Position numbers and translations under genes: made by a program. Shown one piece after another: positions 47,479-57,572 of a stretch of DNA of 64,000 bases. Every line of letters begins with the position of its first letter. The stretch's first letter is position 1. The notes beneath the pieces are model-generated. The model was not told the origin of the DNA. It saw only the letters and a list, made by a program, of their open reading frames with translations, and searched no databases. The stretch spans positions 119,915-183,914 of the forward strand of contig NZ_QWEH01000008.1 in the NCBI RefSeq assembly GCF_003515705.1, read 5' to 3'. This DNA is from Oceanobacillus profundus. Its GTDB lineage: Bacteria; Bacillota; Bacilli; Bacillales; Amphibacillaceae.

Positions 47479-47556
47479 GACGTTTTTTAATATTGAAAGG
47501 GGTTTCTCCACTTTAGATTGAAGCTGACAAAAGGACTGCTTGACAATGAGCGATGT

Positions 47557-48450
47557 TTAAGTTGACCATCGTTTTAAAAATTGATCAGCATTCTCTTTCC
47601 CGCTTTGGATTAATTCTTGCTTCACTTCCTGTGAAATATGAAAGTTAACTGCTCCTGTATGTGCAACAGGAACAAATAGAATGTTCTTTTGATCATTTTT
47701 TGATATATACCTGGCATCATGTGCTTGCTTCATTGTAGAGAATAATGCTTGATACATATCCAGGGCATTTTTAATATCTCTTGGTCCAATCCCCTTTTCA
47801 GTTGCATCTGTCAATTTAATTCCTAATATTGGCCTCTTCTTTGTATTGTCTCCATTATCAAAGATCCATAATGGAAAGTTGCTTAAAAGTCCACCGTCCA
47901 CCATTATGCTTTTCTTTTTGTACAATCCAGGCATCTTTTTTGGCATAAAGAAAAAGGGAAATCCTGCACTCATTCGAACAGCTTTTGCTACTGGGAAATA
48001 ATTTGCTTCAATTCCGTACACGCGTTCCAAATCGTCGGGTATGACAATAAGCTTTCCTAAAGAAAGATCACTGACAACAACTTTAAAGTAACCTTCTTTT
48101 ATATCGTGAAAGGTGCGAATGTTCTTTCTTGCTAAAAGTTCTTCTAGCCAACTTTCCAGTTTGTTACCTTTATTAATCCCCAGCTGACTATACAAGAAAA
48201 ACCACTTCGTAAATGGCAGCAGCCTTGTTAAAAGTGGTGGGTCGATAAATTCAGTTAGATCAAGTTCATGTATAAGCTCTTCAATTTCGTTTATTTCATA
48301 ACCTGCAGCTACCAATGCCCCAACAATAGCCCCCGCAGAGGTTCCGGCCACTCGTACTACTTGAAGTTGATGTTCTTTCAGACTCTCTAGTACACCAATA
48401 TAAGCAAATGCTTTAACTCCGCCACCAGAAAAAACTGCATCAATCTTCAT
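47557..48450 (-). CDS. yqhO: Patatin-like phospholipase YqhO
   Basis: The 297-residue serine hydrolase has the oxyanion motif GGGVKAFAYIG (9-19), the nucleophile elbow GTSAGA (Ser38 region) and the dyad aspartate in VDGGLLSN (about 186-193). These are acyl hydrolases acting on membrane lipids. The start follows GGGGGAGAG. Confidence 0.9.
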   Translation of the reverse strand: MKIDAVFSGGGVKAFAYIGVLESLKEHQLQVVRVAGTSAGAIVGALVAAGYEINEIEELIHELDLTEFIDPPLLTRLLPFTKWFFLYSQLGINKGNKLESWLEELLARKNIRTFHDIKEGYFKVVVSDLSLGKLIVIPDDLERVYGIEANYFPVAKAVRMSAGFPFFFMPKKMPGLYKKKSIMVDGGLLSNFPLWIFDNGDNTKKRPILGIKLTDATEKGIGPRDIKNALDMYQALFSTMKQAHDARYISKNDQKNILFVPVAHTGAVNFHISQEVKQELIQSGKENADQFLKRWST

Positions 48451-48659
48451 CCACTCTCTCCCCCGCGCTCATTTTTCATGATGTGTGCTTAACTACCTTC
48501 GTAAGCGAAATGAAAGGGTAATCTCTTTATATATATAAGCAAAGCGCTAAGAATAGAACAATGTCGATAAAATTGTCGTGGAGCGTGAGAACTGTGAACA
48601 TGTTAGAGCGAATCATAATCACCAAAGAATAAACTCGGCCAATCTTTTAATTCATGAAA

Positions 48660-48696
48660 AAACCATACACCTCCACGTGAGCTGTATGGTTTTTAT
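48660..48696 (-). terminator. Terminator of mntR
   Basis: AAACCATACA (48660-48669) and TGTATGGTTT (48683-48692) form a perfect 10-base stem just after the mntR stop. Confidence 0.8.
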
Positions 48697-48698
48697 GC

Positions 48699-49121
48699 TT
48701 ATTCTTTTACACTCTCCGCTTGGACTTTTTTTAATTCTTCCTGTCTTGCAGAATCTGTTTTAAAATAGTTGACAAGATCGCCAATTCGATCTATTGAATT
48801 CCAGCTTAAATGATGCTCAATACCTTCTACATCATTGTAAATATTATCTTTCTCTACCCCGATGATTTCTAAAAACTCTTCCAGAAGCTCGTGTCTAAAC
48901 ACTAAACGCTTTCCAACTTTTTTTCCTTTTGCAGTCAGTACAAATCCTCTATATTTTTCATAGTTTAAGTATTCGTCTTTATCTAATTTTTGTACCATTT
49001 TTGTCACGGAAGATGGATGCACTTCTAATGCTTCTGCAATATCGGATACACGGGCATATCCTTTTGTTTCAATTAAGTTATATATTTGTTCGATATAATC
49101 TTCCATACTTGGAGTAGGCAT
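48699..49121 (-). CDS. mntR: Manganese-responsive regulator MntR
   Basis: The 140-residue DtxR-family repressor shows every manganese ligand of the B. subtilis protein at the same position: Asp8, Glu11, His77, Glu99, Glu102, His103. The N-terminal winged helix ([22 protein letters not shown]) binds operators of manganese importers. No target gene is in the window. It is followed by its own terminator. Confidence 0.97.
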   Translation of the reverse strand: MPTPSMEDYIEQIYNLIETKGYARVSDIAEALEVHPSSVTKMVQKLDKDEYLNYEKYRGFVLTAKGKKVGKRLVFRHELLEEFLEIIGVEKDNIYNDVEGIEHHLSWNSIDRIGDLVNYFKTDSARQEELKKVQAESVKE

Positions 49122-49240
49122 GTAGATCTCCTCGTTTCAAGAATATTTTTTGTTTAGGGCAAAACTGTTTCTCTACTTTGAGGATACAGGAAAAGACAAA
49201 TTAACACAAGTTATATTATTTTAGACGGTAAAAAACAATA

Positions 49241-49261
49241 GAAGAGCTACGGGGACTCTTC
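49241..49261 (-). terminator. Hairpin after the nrdJ remnant
   Basis: GAAGAG and CTCTTC (49241-49246, 49256-49261) with a following T6 on the minus strand. Confidence 0.55.
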
Positions 49262-49270
49262 TTCTTATAG

Positions 49271-49626
49271 TTAAAGACCACATTTCAGCTGTGCTCCACA
49301 GCTTGTACAAGTATTACAACCACCAATCTCCTCTACACTATCCGTTCGACAAACTGGACAGGTGTCCCCAATTTCGGAACCAATCGTAACAATGATTCGT
49401 TCTAGCTCTTGGATTGTATCCATTAACACAACTTTAGGTTTTTCGGTATCTGTGAACAACTCTGTTTGTTCACCAACGGTGTTTTCTTCTGCTTCTCTTC
49501 CATGCATTCTTCGCACGTTCTTTTTTCTCTTGGAGTTTTGATATATCCCTTTTTTATTTCACTCCTTTTTAGACCCACAATCATTCGTTGTCTAGATAGA
49601 CTATCGGAAGCCCATAATTCTTTCAT
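49271..49626 (-). pseudogene. nrdJ: Remnant of B12-dependent (class II) ribonucleotide reductase
   Basis: Two short frames in different phases cover this stretch. The 3' piece (up to 49516) ends with IGDTCPVCR, then GGCNTCTSCGAQLKCGL. This is the cysteine-rich redox/zinc tail typical of adenosylcobalamin-dependent ribonucleotide reductases. The 5' piece (49423-49626) encodes MKELWASDSLSRQR and YIKTPREKR in another frame. A full enzyme has 700 or more residues, so most of the gene has been deleted and the rest frameshifted. A terminator-like hairpin still follows. The family call rests on the tail only. Confidence 0.55.
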
Positions 49627-49922
49627 ATGTTCACCTATTATCTTCTAGGCACTATCACTATGCTTTAGGTTCTAATGCCCGTTGAGTTCCCCATAAGCTG
49701 CTTTATTGATAGTTGTATTCTTTGTCAAGCATAAAATGAAAAATCAGCTATAAAGCAATAATCCACAATATGCAATTTGTAACATTTTACGAATTATGTA
49801 ATCATGGAAACTGCAAATCGTGAACTTTTCTTATAGGAAAGAGAAAAACTTTGAAATATACCGCGTCTACCCATATAATAAAATAGATAATGAACATTTT
49901 TTGGACAGACGGGGGAAGTAAA

Positions 49923-50297
49923 ATGGAGTTTTTAATTATTGCCGTAGTTGTCTTGCTTGCTGTTGGTTTATTCCGCTATTATAGACAACGTAATTACTTG
50001 AAGGTATTAACGGAAGATCAATTCCGGGAAGGATATCGGAAAGCTCAATTAATAGATGTGCGAGAGCCTCAGGAATTTGAGAGAGGTCATATTCTTGGAG
50101 CAAGAAATATTCCTGTAAGTCAAATGCGTCAACGTTTAGTAGAAATGCGAAAAGATAAGCCTGTGTACCTTTATTGTCAAAGCGGTACACGTTCTGCTCG
50201 TGCGGCACAGCTACTACACAAAAAAGGCTATCAGGATATTTATCATTTAAAAGGCGGTTTCAAGAAATGGACCGGTAAAATTAAAACGAAAAATTAA
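49923..50297 (+). CDS. yqhL: Membrane-anchored rhodanese-like protein YqhL
   Basis: The 124-residue protein starts at ATG 49923, five bases after GGGGGAAG. An N-terminal transmembrane helix (FLIIAVVVLLAVGLF) tethers a single rhodanese domain with the active-site cysteine in YLYCQSGTRSARAA (CxxGxRS loop, about residue 85). It may transfer sulphane sulphur or act on thiols. In B. subtilis lipM lies between it and mntR; here the nrdJ remnant does. Confidence 0.9.
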   Translation: MEFLIIAVVVLLAVGLFRYYRQRNYLKVLTEDQFREGYRKAQLIDVREPQEFERGHILGARNIPVSQMRQRLVEMRKDKPVYLYCQSGTRSARAAQLLHKKGYQDIYHLKGGFKKWTGKIKTKN

Positions 50298-50306
50298 TAA
50301 AAATTT

Positions 50307-50346
50307 AGCCTTGAGGTTTAAAAGTTACCTCAAGGCTTATTTTTTA
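50307..50346. terminator. Bidirectional terminator between yqhL and gcvPB
   Basis: AGCCTTGAGGT and ACCTCAAGGCT (50307-50317, 50327-50337) pair perfectly, with T-runs on both sides. Confidence 0.88.
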
Positions 50347-51801
50347 TTTATAATATCGTAAAATAGGCTTTCTTGCTGCGGTAGTTTCATCCATTCGTTT
50401 CACAATTGTATTATGTGGTGCTTCCTGTACGACTTCAGGATTATTCTCTACTTCCTCAGCAATTCGAAGCATTGCATCGATAAAACCATCTAATGTTTCC
50501 TTCGATTCAGTCTCTGTAGGCTCAATCATCAAGCCCTCCTCTACATTCAATGGGAAGTAAATGGTTGGTGGATGGTAATTAAAGTCTAATAGTCGCTTTG
50601 CAATATCAAGAGTACGTACCCCAAGCTTCTTTTGTCTGCTTCCTGACAATACAAATTCGTGCTTACAATGCTGGTTATATGGTAATTCATATGCCTTCTC
50701 CAATTTCCGCATCATATAATTCGCATTTAATACCGCATATTCACTTACTTTTTTCAAACCTTCTGCTCCCATTGTTCGGATATACGTATAAGCTCTGAGA
50801 TTAATTCCAAAGTTTCCGTAGTATGGCTTAACACGACCGATTGATTGAGGTCTATCATATTCGAACACATATTCATTCTCTTTTTTCGTAATAATCGGTT
50901 TAGGAAGAAAAGGTTCGAGCTCTTTCGATACACCAACAGGTCCAGAACCTGGTCCGCCGCCGCCATGGGGACCTGTAAAGGTTTTATGAAGATTTAAATG
51001 CACTGCATCAAAGCCCATATCTCCTGGACGTGTATAACCCATAATTGCGTTTAAATTTGCGCCATCATAATATAATTTCCCGCCTGCAGCATGAACAATT
51101 TCTGCCATTTCCATAATTTCTGTTTCAAATAATCCTAGTGTATTTGGATTTGTCAGCATGAGTGCAGCGGTATCATTACCAACAACACGTTTTAAGTCTT
51201 CTAAATCTACAAGTCCTTTTTCATTTGTTTTTACGGTTACTGCTTCAAAACCAGCAACTGCTGCTGATGCCGGATTTGTGCCATGTGCAGAATCCGGCAC
51301 AATCACTTTTGTTCTCCCAAAATCGCCATTTGCTTCATGAAACGCGCGAATCATCATTAATGCAGTCCATTCACCATGAGCACCTGCAGCGGATTGTAAA
51401 GAAACTTCATGCATCCCTGTAATTTCTTTTAAAGCCGTTTGCAAATCATAAAGCATTTCCATTGCACCTTGAACCGTTTTGGGATCTTGGTATGGATGGA
51501 TATGGCTAAATCCTTCCAAGCGTGCAACATCTTCGTTGATTTTCGGATTATATTTCATCGTACAGGATCCTAGTGGATAGAATCCAGAGTCCACTCCATA
51601 ATTTCGATTAGAAAGCCCAGTGTAATGGCGCATGATTTCCAGCTCACTTACCTCTGGTAACTCTGGTGGAGTCTTTCTTACGTATACGTCATCCAATTCA
51701 GCATTAAGATCAATTTCTGGAACATCTAAATTCGGCAGGCTATAGCTTGTTCTTCCTTCCTTGCTACGTTCAAATATTAATGGAAACTCTTGATTAGCCA
51801 T
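50344..51801 (-). CDS. gcvPB: Glycine dehydrogenase (decarboxylating) subunit 2
   Basis: The 485-residue subunit carries the pyridoxal-phosphate lysine in [16 protein letters not shown] (about 272-287). With GcvPA it forms the P protein that decarboxylates glycine and loads the aminomethyl group on lipoylated GcvH. It overlaps gcvPA by eight bases. Confidence 0.96.
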   Translation of the reverse strand: MANQEFPLIFERSKEGRTSYSLPNLDVPEIDLNAELDDVYVRKTPPELPEVSELEIMRHYTGLSNRNYGVDSGFYPLGSCTMKYNPKINEDVARLEGFSHIHPYQDPKTVQGAMEMLYDLQTALKEITGMHEVSLQSAAGAHGEWTALMMIRAFHEANGDFGRTKVIVPDSAHGTNPASAAVAGFEAVTVKTNEKGLVDLEDLKRVVGNDTAALMLTNPNTLGLFETEIMEMAEIVHAAGGKLYYDGANLNAIMGYTRPGDMGFDAVHLNLHKTFTGPHGGGGPGSGPVGVSKELEPFLPKPIITKKENEYVFEYDRPQSIGRVKPYYGNFGINLRAYTYIRTMGAEGLKKVSEYAVLNANYMMRKLEKAYELPYNQHCKHEFVLSGSRQKKLGVRTLDIAKRLLDFNYHPPTIYFPLNVEEGLMIEPTETESKETLDGFIDAMLRIAEEVENNPEVVQEAPHNTIVKRMDETTAARKPILRYYK

Positions 51802-53143
51802 TGATATCCCCCAATTCTTTTACAAACGTATCAATATCTTCTTTTGTACGAATTTCTGTTACAGCAATTAACATATGCCCTGTTAATTCAGGATAATTGC
51901 GTTCCAAATCGTATCCGCCAATAATTCCTTTTTCAAACAGCTTATCATTTATAGCTGGTACGGAATTAGAAAGCTTTACAACAAATTCATTAAAGCTTGG
52001 ATGTTCATATACGATTTCTAAACCAGCTGCTTTACATTGTTCAATTGCATATCGTGTTTTTTGCATGTTCAAAGCTGCCATTTTCCGCAATCCATGTTTA
52101 CCTATTGAGCTCATTGCAACTGAACTTGCAAGTGCATTTAATGCCTGATTTGAACAAATATTAGAAGTAGCCTTATCACGACGGATATGCTGTTCCCTTG
52201 CCTGTAATGTTAATACAAAGCCTCGTACACCATCTTCATCCTTTGTTTGTCCCACTAAACGCCCTGGAACTTTACGCATTAGTTTTTCGGTCGTTGCAAA
52301 ATAACCACAGTGAGGTCCACCGAATTGTCCAGCAATCCCGAATACTTGCGTATCACCAACAACGATATCTGCACCGAATTCTCCGGGCGGTGTTAAGTAT
52401 CCAAGAGCCAATGGATTACTGGAAACGATAAACATGGTTTTCTTTTGTTGCTTAATTAATTCCTCCACCTTTTGTAACGGTTCAATTTGACCGAAGAAGT
52501 TCGGGTATTGTATCACAACACCAGCAATCGTATCATCCAACTCTTGTTCTAAATGATCAAGGTCCGTTAAACCATTCTTTAATCCGATTTCCACGATTTC
52601 AACATTCTGTCCTCTTGCGTATGTCTCAATAACAGCACGTGACTCCGGGTGCACAGCTTGAGAAACAAGCACTTTTCTCCGTTTCGTTTGTGCTGCACTT
52701 AAATTAACCGCTTCTGCTAAAGAGGTTCCGCCATCATACATCGAAGAGTTGGCAACAGGCATTCCAGTTAATTCAGAAATCATCGTTTGAAACTCAAAAA
52801 TTGCTTGCAGCTCACCTTGGGAGATTTCCGGTTGATATGGTGTATATGCTGTATAAAATTCCGATCTGGAAATAACATGGTCAACAACAGATGGAATAAA
52901 ATGATCGTACACACCAGCTCCAAGGAACGAAGTATATTGTTTTAAACTAGCATTTTTATTTGCCATTTCAGTTAGTTCTTTTTTTAATTCGTATTCATTT
53001 GCTGGCTTTTTTAAGTTCAATTCTCCTTGAAAGCGTACACTACTTGGAATGTCTGAAAAAAGCTCATCTGTGGTTGAAACTCCGATTGTTTGCAGCATTT
53101 CTTCTTGATCGGTTTCAGTCATAGGTAAATAACGAAATTCCAT
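51794..53143 (-). CDS. gcvPA: Glycine dehydrogenase (decarboxylating) subunit 1
   Basis: The 449-residue partner of GcvPB has the PLP-enzyme fold without the lysine. [30 protein letters not shown] is typical (from about residue 112). It is placed 11 bases after gcvT and overlaps gcvPB by eight, so the three are translated as a unit. Confidence 0.96.
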   Translation of the reverse strand: MEFRYLPMTETDQEEMLQTIGVSTTDELFSDIPSSVRFQGELNLKKPANEYELKKELTEMANKNASLKQYTSFLGAGVYDHFIPSVVDHVISRSEFYTAYTPYQPEISQGELQAIFEFQTMISELTGMPVANSSMYDGGTSLAEAVNLSAAQTKRRKVLVSQAVHPESRAVIETYARGQNVEIVEIGLKNGLTDLDHLEQELDDTIAGVVIQYPNFFGQIEPLQKVEELIKQQKKTMFIVSSNPLALGYLTPPGEFGADIVVGDTQVFGIAGQFGGPHCGYFATTEKLMRKVPGRLVGQTKDEDGVRGFVLTLQAREQHIRRDKATSNICSNQALNALASSVAMSSIGKHGLRKMAALNMQKTRYAIEQCKAAGLEIVYEHPSFNEFVVKLSNSVPAINDKLFEKGIIGGYDLERNYPELTGHMLIAVTEIRTKEDIDTFVKELGDING

Positions 53144-53154
53144 TACGATGCCCC

Positions 53155-54270
53155 CTATTTATCTCGTTTATAAAATGGTGTCTTTACAATAATTGCTTTT
53201 AATTTGCGTTTTCGAACTTGGACTTCTAATTCTGTACCTTCATTTGCAAACTCGGAATCAATAAGTGCTAATCCAATATTTTTGTTAAAAGTTGGGGATT
53301 GTGTACCAGATGTTACAAACCCAATCACTTGATCATCCTTCAATACCGTATATCCATGCCGTGGAATGCCTTTATCGATCATTTCAATTCCAACTAATTT
53401 TCTTGTCGTTCCATTTTCCACTTGCTCTTTTAGTACAGATTTCCCTATAAAATCTGCTTCTTTGTTCACTTTTACAGCAAACGAAAGCCCCGCTTCAATT
53501 GGGCTGATATCCTTTGATAATTCCTGACCATACAATGCAAGACCTGCTTCGAAACGAAGTGTATCACGCGCGCCAAGTCCAATTGGCTCGAGCCCTTTGT
53601 CTTTTCCTGCCTCAAGCAGCCGATTCCACAAAGCAGGACCTTCTGATTTGTCAATATAGATTTCAAATCCATCTTCACCAGTATAGCCAGTACGCGAAAC
53701 AATTGCAGTATGTTCTGAATTTTCCAGCGGAACATTTGCATCGAAGCGGAAAAACTTGATCTCGGATAGATTGGTTTTTGCAAGCTGCTGCAATATCTCC
53801 TCTGAATTCGGTCCCTGTAATGCAAATTGAACATAATCAGCTGAGGTATTGGTAATCGTTACTTCCTTTTCGCTGTATGTGTTATGCTGGAGCAGCCACT
53901 CATAATCTTTTTCTGTATTCGCTGCATTCACCACTAACAAATAATCATTTTCTGCAAGCATATAAATAATTAGATCATCGACTGTTCCCCCGTTTTCATA
54001 GCACATAATCGTGTATTGTGCTCGGTTTGGCACGAGCTTGGTCACATCATTTGTCATAACGTATTGCAGAAATTCTAAGCTTTTAGGGCCCTTTACAGCA
54101 ATTTCCCCCATATGTGACACATCAAATAGCCCTGCTTTTGTTCTGGTTGCTTCGTGTTCCTGTTTGATCCCAGTAAATTGTACTGGTAAATCCCAGCCCC
54201 CAAAATCAATTGTTTTCGCCCCGTATTTTCCATATTCCGAAAAAATAGGTGTTCGTTTCAACTCGCTCAT
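53155..54270 (-). CDS. gcvT: Aminomethyltransferase (T protein of glycine cleavage)
   Basis: The 371-residue enzyme transfers the methylene group to tetrahydrofolate and releases ammonia. ATG 54270 is chosen because GGAGGAG lies about nine bases upstream and the protein begins with the family start [22 protein letters not shown]. The longer frame to 54366 reads through the riboswitch terminator. [11 protein letters not shown] and [16 protein letters not shown] are conserved. It is first in the gcv operon, under a glycine riboswitch. Confidence 0.95.
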   Translation of the reverse strand: MSELKRTPIFSEYGKYGAKTIDFGGWDLPVQFTGIKQEHEATRTKAGLFDVSHMGEIAVKGPKSLEFLQYVMTNDVTKLVPNRAQYTIMCYENGGTVDDLIIYMLAENDYLLVVNAANTEKDYEWLLQHNTYSEKEVTITNTSADYVQFALQGPNSEEILQQLAKTNLSEIKFFRFDANVPLENSEHTAIVSRTGYTGEDGFEIYIDKSEGPALWNRLLEAGKDKGLEPIGLGARDTLRFEAGLALYGQELSKDISPIEAGLSFAVKVNKEADFIGKSVLKEQVENGTTRKLVGIEMIDKGIPRHGYTVLKDDQVIGFVTSGTQSPTFNKNIGLALIDSEFANEGTELEVQVRKRKLKAIIVKTPFYKRDK

Positions 54271-54313
54271 ACCATCCACTCCTCCTAATTTTGTTGAAAA
54301 AGTGCATAAAAAT

Positions 54314-54343
54314 AGAGATTCCTTCCTTACCGAAGAAATCTCT
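54314..54343 (-). terminator. Riboswitch-controlled terminator
   Basis: AGAGATT-CTTC and GAAG-AATCTCT form a stem with one U-G pair and a TATTTTT tail on the minus strand, between the second aptamer and gcvT. Glycine binding would keep it open. Confidence 0.8.
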
Positions 54344-54344
54344 G

Positions 54345-54532
54345 TCCTTAAACCAGAAAGTTGCATACTTATACGAACGTTGGATGACTGTATAAGTATT
54401 TGCTTCGTGGGTGGTTTACTAATTCTAAGTAAACACTCTCCAGAGTTGCGTCCTACAAGAGTCTTTTTGCCTGAGAGATTCGCTCTTAACTTGCTCCTTC
54501 GGCGTTACATAATGTAAGCTCTCCCCTTGTAA
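54345..54532 (-). ncRNA. Tandem glycine riboswitch
   Basis: On the minus strand, aptamer 1 has GGGGAGAGC, GCCGAAGGAGCAA, and AATCTCTCAGGCAAAAAGAC. Aptamer 2 begins CTCTGGAGAG and continues with CACCCACGAAGCAAA, then AACTTTCTGGTTTAAGGACA. Core aptamer 1 blocks are perfect; aptamer 2 departs from consensus. It controls gcvT-gcvPA-gcvPB, turning on glycine breakdown when glycine is plentiful. Confidence 0.93.
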
Positions 54533-54658
54533 TCATCCGCTAATGAAAAATTTATATTTGGTTATACTATGTATCAGAATGTAAGGAACTCTATTTCACT
54601 TTGAATTATAACATATCAAAAAGCAAAATTATAGTGAAATCCAAATTTTAATAATAGG

Positions 54659-56341
54659 ATGTGTGTTCAACATATGGATTCTATTGAACTACAAAAAGAT
54701 TCAGCCTTTATCAATGCTTTAGAAACAGCCATTAGCAAAGAGGGTCCTTTCTCCAATTGGGAACTCTTTTCGATGGCATTTCAAGCTGAGTTAACAACAA
54801 GTTCACCTTCTTTTAATGGGTTACGTGCATTAGAGTATCTTCCACATGTTAACTTTTTAGATCACCAAACCGATGTTGCTGAACAAGCAATCGAAAAGAT
54901 GAATGGTCGTGCAATATTAGCAGATGAGGTCGGATTAGGAAAAACAATTGAAGCAGGTCTTATTTTAAAAGAATACATGATTCGGGGATTAGTAAAAAAT
55001 GCACTTATTCTCGTTCCTGCATCGCTTGTTAACCAATGGGTGAAGGAATTGAATGAAAAGTTTTATATACCAGCAGTTGCACATCGGAAGAATTATAGTT
55101 GGAAAGAAAATCCGATTATTATTTCCTCCCTTGATACAGCAAAACGTTCTCCTAACCGGGAAGAAATAATTGACACGGAATATGATTTTATTCTGATTGA
55201 TGAAGCGCATAAGCTTAAAAATCATAAAACAAAAAACTATCAATTTGTACGTGCAATTAAAAAGAAGTACTGCTTGCTTTTAACAGCTACACCTGTACAA
55301 AACCGATTAATTGAGATATTTAATTTAATTACAATACTTCGACCTGGTCATCTAGGAAATTATGATTCCTTTATCGAAAAATATGGTAAGGATCGAAGTA
55401 AGCTGGAACAAGATCCTTATTTAAAACAATTGATTCAAAAAGTAATGATTCGAAATACGAGAAAAGCAACAAAACTCACTGAATCTAAACGGATGATTGA
55501 GACCTTATGGATTGATTTTCCTGATAAAGCACGCGAAGTATATGACGATCTTGTCAATACTACAATCGCGTTCTCCACTTTTTCGAAAATTACGTACCTC
55601 CGTGAGATATGTTCATCACGAGAAGCTTGTTATATGTCATTATCTAAAATTAGTGAGCATGAAAATAATGCAGCTGTATTAAAACCGTTACTTAGCAAAA
55701 TTGAGGAGCTGCCTCACCACATAAAAGCTGAAAAAGCAGTAGAGCTAATTAAATCAATAGGTGATGAAAAAGTTATTATTTTTACAGAGTATCGAGCAAC
55801 ACAATATTTCTTACAATGGTATTTACAGCAACATGGTATCTCATCGGTCCCCTTCCGAGGTGGATTTAAACGTGGTAAAAAGGACTGGATGAAACAACTG
55901 TTTAAAGATCATGCGCAGGTTTTGATTGCTACTGAGGCTGGAGGTGAAGGAATTAACCTTCAATTTTGCAGCCACCTAATTAATTACGATCTACCATGGA
56001 ATCCAATGCGGCTTGAACAGAGGATTGGACGTATCCACCGTTTCGGACAGGAAAAGGATGTACACATCTATAATCTTGTTATTCGCAACACGATAGAAGA
56101 ACATATTCTGACACTTTTATATGAAAAGATAAACCTATTTGAAAAGGTAATTGGCAACCTAGATGATATTTTAGCTGAGCTGAACATTTCAAGTATCGAG
56201 TCAGAGATGGAGTCTATCTATAATGAATCCACCTCCGCAGGGGAGGTACGAATTAAACTAAATAACCTTTCTTCCATTATTCAAGGTGCAAAAAATGATT
56301 CTACAGCGGAAACGGAGGAGAGACTTTATGGCAATTACTAA
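54659..56341 (+). CDS. yqhH: SNF2-family helicase YqhH
   Basis: The 560-residue Swi2/Snf2 ATPase has Walker A LADEVGLGKTIEAG (about 83-96), DEAH box LIDEAHKLKN (about 180-189), LLLTATPVQNR, EAGGEGINLQFC and the arginine finger region QRIGRIHRFGQ (about 455-465). Such enzymes remodel or displace proteins on DNA or RNA polymerase. Start may be ATG 54659 or ATG 54674; neither has a strong site. It overlaps yqhG by 14 bases and diverges from the gcv operon, as in B. subtilis. Biological role unknown. Confidence 0.9.
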   Translation: MCVQHMDSIELQKDSAFINALETAISKEGPFSNWELFSMAFQAELTTSSPSFNGLRALEYLPHVNFLDHQTDVAEQAIEKMNGRAILADEVGLGKTIEAGLILKEYMIRGLVKNALILVPASLVNQWVKELNEKFYIPAVAHRKNYSWKENPIIISSLDTAKRSPNREEIIDTEYDFILIDEAHKLKNHKTKNYQFVRAIKKKYCLLLTATPVQNRLIEIFNLITILRPGHLGNYDSFIEKYGKDRSKLEQDPYLKQLIQKVMIRNTRKATKLTESKRMIETLWIDFPDKAREVYDDLVNTTIAFSTFSKITYLREICSSREACYMSLSKISEHENNAAVLKPLLSKIEELPHHIKAEKAVELIKSIGDEKVIIFTEYRATQYFLQWYLQQHGISSVPFRGGFKRGKKDWMKQLFKDHAQVLIATEAGGEGINLQFCSHLINYDLPWNPMRLEQRIGRIHRFGQEKDVHIYNLVIRNTIEEHILTLLYEKINLFEKVIGNLDDILAELNISSIESEMESIYNESTSAGEVRIKLNNLSSIIQGAKNDSTAETEERLYGNY

Positions 56342-57107
56342 TTTAAATGAATTTTTGACAGATTACTTTACTGCTAAGGATTGCGAAATTATTTCCAATC
56401 ATGATGGTGTGATACAAATACAATTAAATGAACAGATGGATCGTGAATTGATGAACCGACCATTTTACTGGCACTACATTAAAAAAATTGGCCGTACCGG
56501 CGATCCAATGCAACTTACGCTAATTACAAATCCAAAACAACGGGATGCAAAAGGAGACTGGATTCACTTTGGCAGTCCTCGCCTCCAGCAAATTATGAAT
56601 CATTTAAAAGAAAAGGAAAAATTTACAAAGCTATTTCAATTAATTCATGCAACCGAAAAGACGCCCTTACATCCATGGCTAGTTGTAAACTTTAAAATTA
56701 GTTATCAAGGGCAGCATAAAAAGGATGAAATCATTTCTATCGGTTTACATTTAGTTAACGGCATGATGAAGTTAGATATGATGAATCTGTTAAGGAAGTT
56801 TTCATTACAAACAACAATTTCTGATTATTGCTTTACATTGTCTCCAATGATTAAAATAAAAAGTGGTTACATACGAATGGAAACTGTTCTGTCAAACTAT
56901 ATTGAAGAGCAAGAACATACGTGGGCTAAGAAATCTTTAGAATTGTTACAGGAAGAAATTCAAACGTTACAGCATTTTTATCAGGACGACTTAGAAAGTG
57001 AACAGATGAAAAAAGAACAAGACGAATTAACAAAACGTTATCATCCAAAGGTAACATTGGACGTAATCAATGGAGGTATCGTGTATCTCGAACAACATGC
57101 ATTATAA
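56328..57107 (+). CDS. yqhG: YqhG family protein, partner of the YqhH helicase
   Basis: The 259-residue protein starts at ATG 56328, nine bases after GGAGG, inside the end of yqhH. It is soluble, with a beta-rich first half (DGVIQIQLNEQMDREL, MQLTLITNP) and a long charged helical part near residues 200-240. No catalytic motif is visible. Constant linkage and translational overlap with the SNF2 helicase suggest a physical partner or substrate adaptor. Function unknown. Confidence 0.85.
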   Translation: MAITNLNEFLTDYFTAKDCEIISNHDGVIQIQLNEQMDRELMNRPFYWHYIKKIGRTGDPMQLTLITNPKQRDAKGDWIHFGSPRLQQIMNHLKEKEKFTKLFQLIHATEKTPLHPWLVVNFKISYQGQHKKDEIISIGLHLVNGMMKLDMMNLLRKFSLQTTISDYCFTLSPMIKIKSGYIRMETVLSNYIEEQEHTWAKKSLELLQEEIQTLQHFYQDDLESEQMKKEQDELTKRYHPKVTLDVINGGIVYLEQHAL

Positions 57108-57124
57108 TAGTAAAATCACTTGTG

Positions 57125-57225
57125 CAGGGTTAGAGGCTGAGATAAAAAAAGTCTTGTTCGGCACTATGCTAGTCCCAGTTTAATGTAGTCACATTTCATA
57201 CTTTTTGAACAACCTCCATAAATAA
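57125..57225. repeat. Fragments of dispersed intergenic repeats
   Basis: GAGGCTGAGATAAAA near 57133 resembles GAGGCTGAGACATAA near 63872. CTTTTTGAACAACCT (57201) resembles an end of the 46-kb repeat. No gene is present. Confidence 0.5.
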
Positions 57226-57241
57226 AGAATAGCAGGTAAAT

Positions 57242-57427
57242 TTATCTGCTATTCTCCTTCTGGAACATTATTTTTAATGTGAATGGAAGCATACCAAACC
57301 ATCTGGTGGTGTATAAGGAATTTTGTTTCCTTTGCGCTTCTTTTCGTTTCTTTCTTTCCTCAGATGGTAAGTCTATATATGAAACAACTTGTTCGGTCAT
57401 AAACTTCAAATAATCATTTCCTGACAT
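57242..57427 (-). CDS. yqzE: YqzE family small protein
   Basis: The 61-residue protein starts at ATG 57427 behind GAGGTGG. GNDYLKFMTEQVVSYIDLPSEER and RWFGMLPFTLKIMF match YqzE, a small Bacillaceae protein next to comG. The C-terminal part could lie at the membrane. The much longer frame extending to 57640 runs into the comGA leader and is not credible. Confidence 0.85.
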   Translation of the reverse strand: MSGNDYLKFMTEQVVSYIDLPSEERKKRKEAQRKQNSLYTTRWFGMLPFTLKIMFQKENSR

Positions 57428-57572
57428 TACTACCACCTCGATTCCATGTCTCACACTTATCTTTTGCAAATCAAAAAAAATATATACAAAAATTTTTATA
57501 AAAAAGAAGGGTTTAATCAAAAAACGTCGAATAAAGTATACTGTTGCAAAATAAAAGGAGGTGAAAACAACC

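Noticed and set aside
57460..57572. A ComK box (AAAAN5TTTT pair) before comGA
   Set aside because: A-tracts and T-tracts are present, and AAAAGAAGGGTTT is close, but I could not find two boxes with standard spacing.
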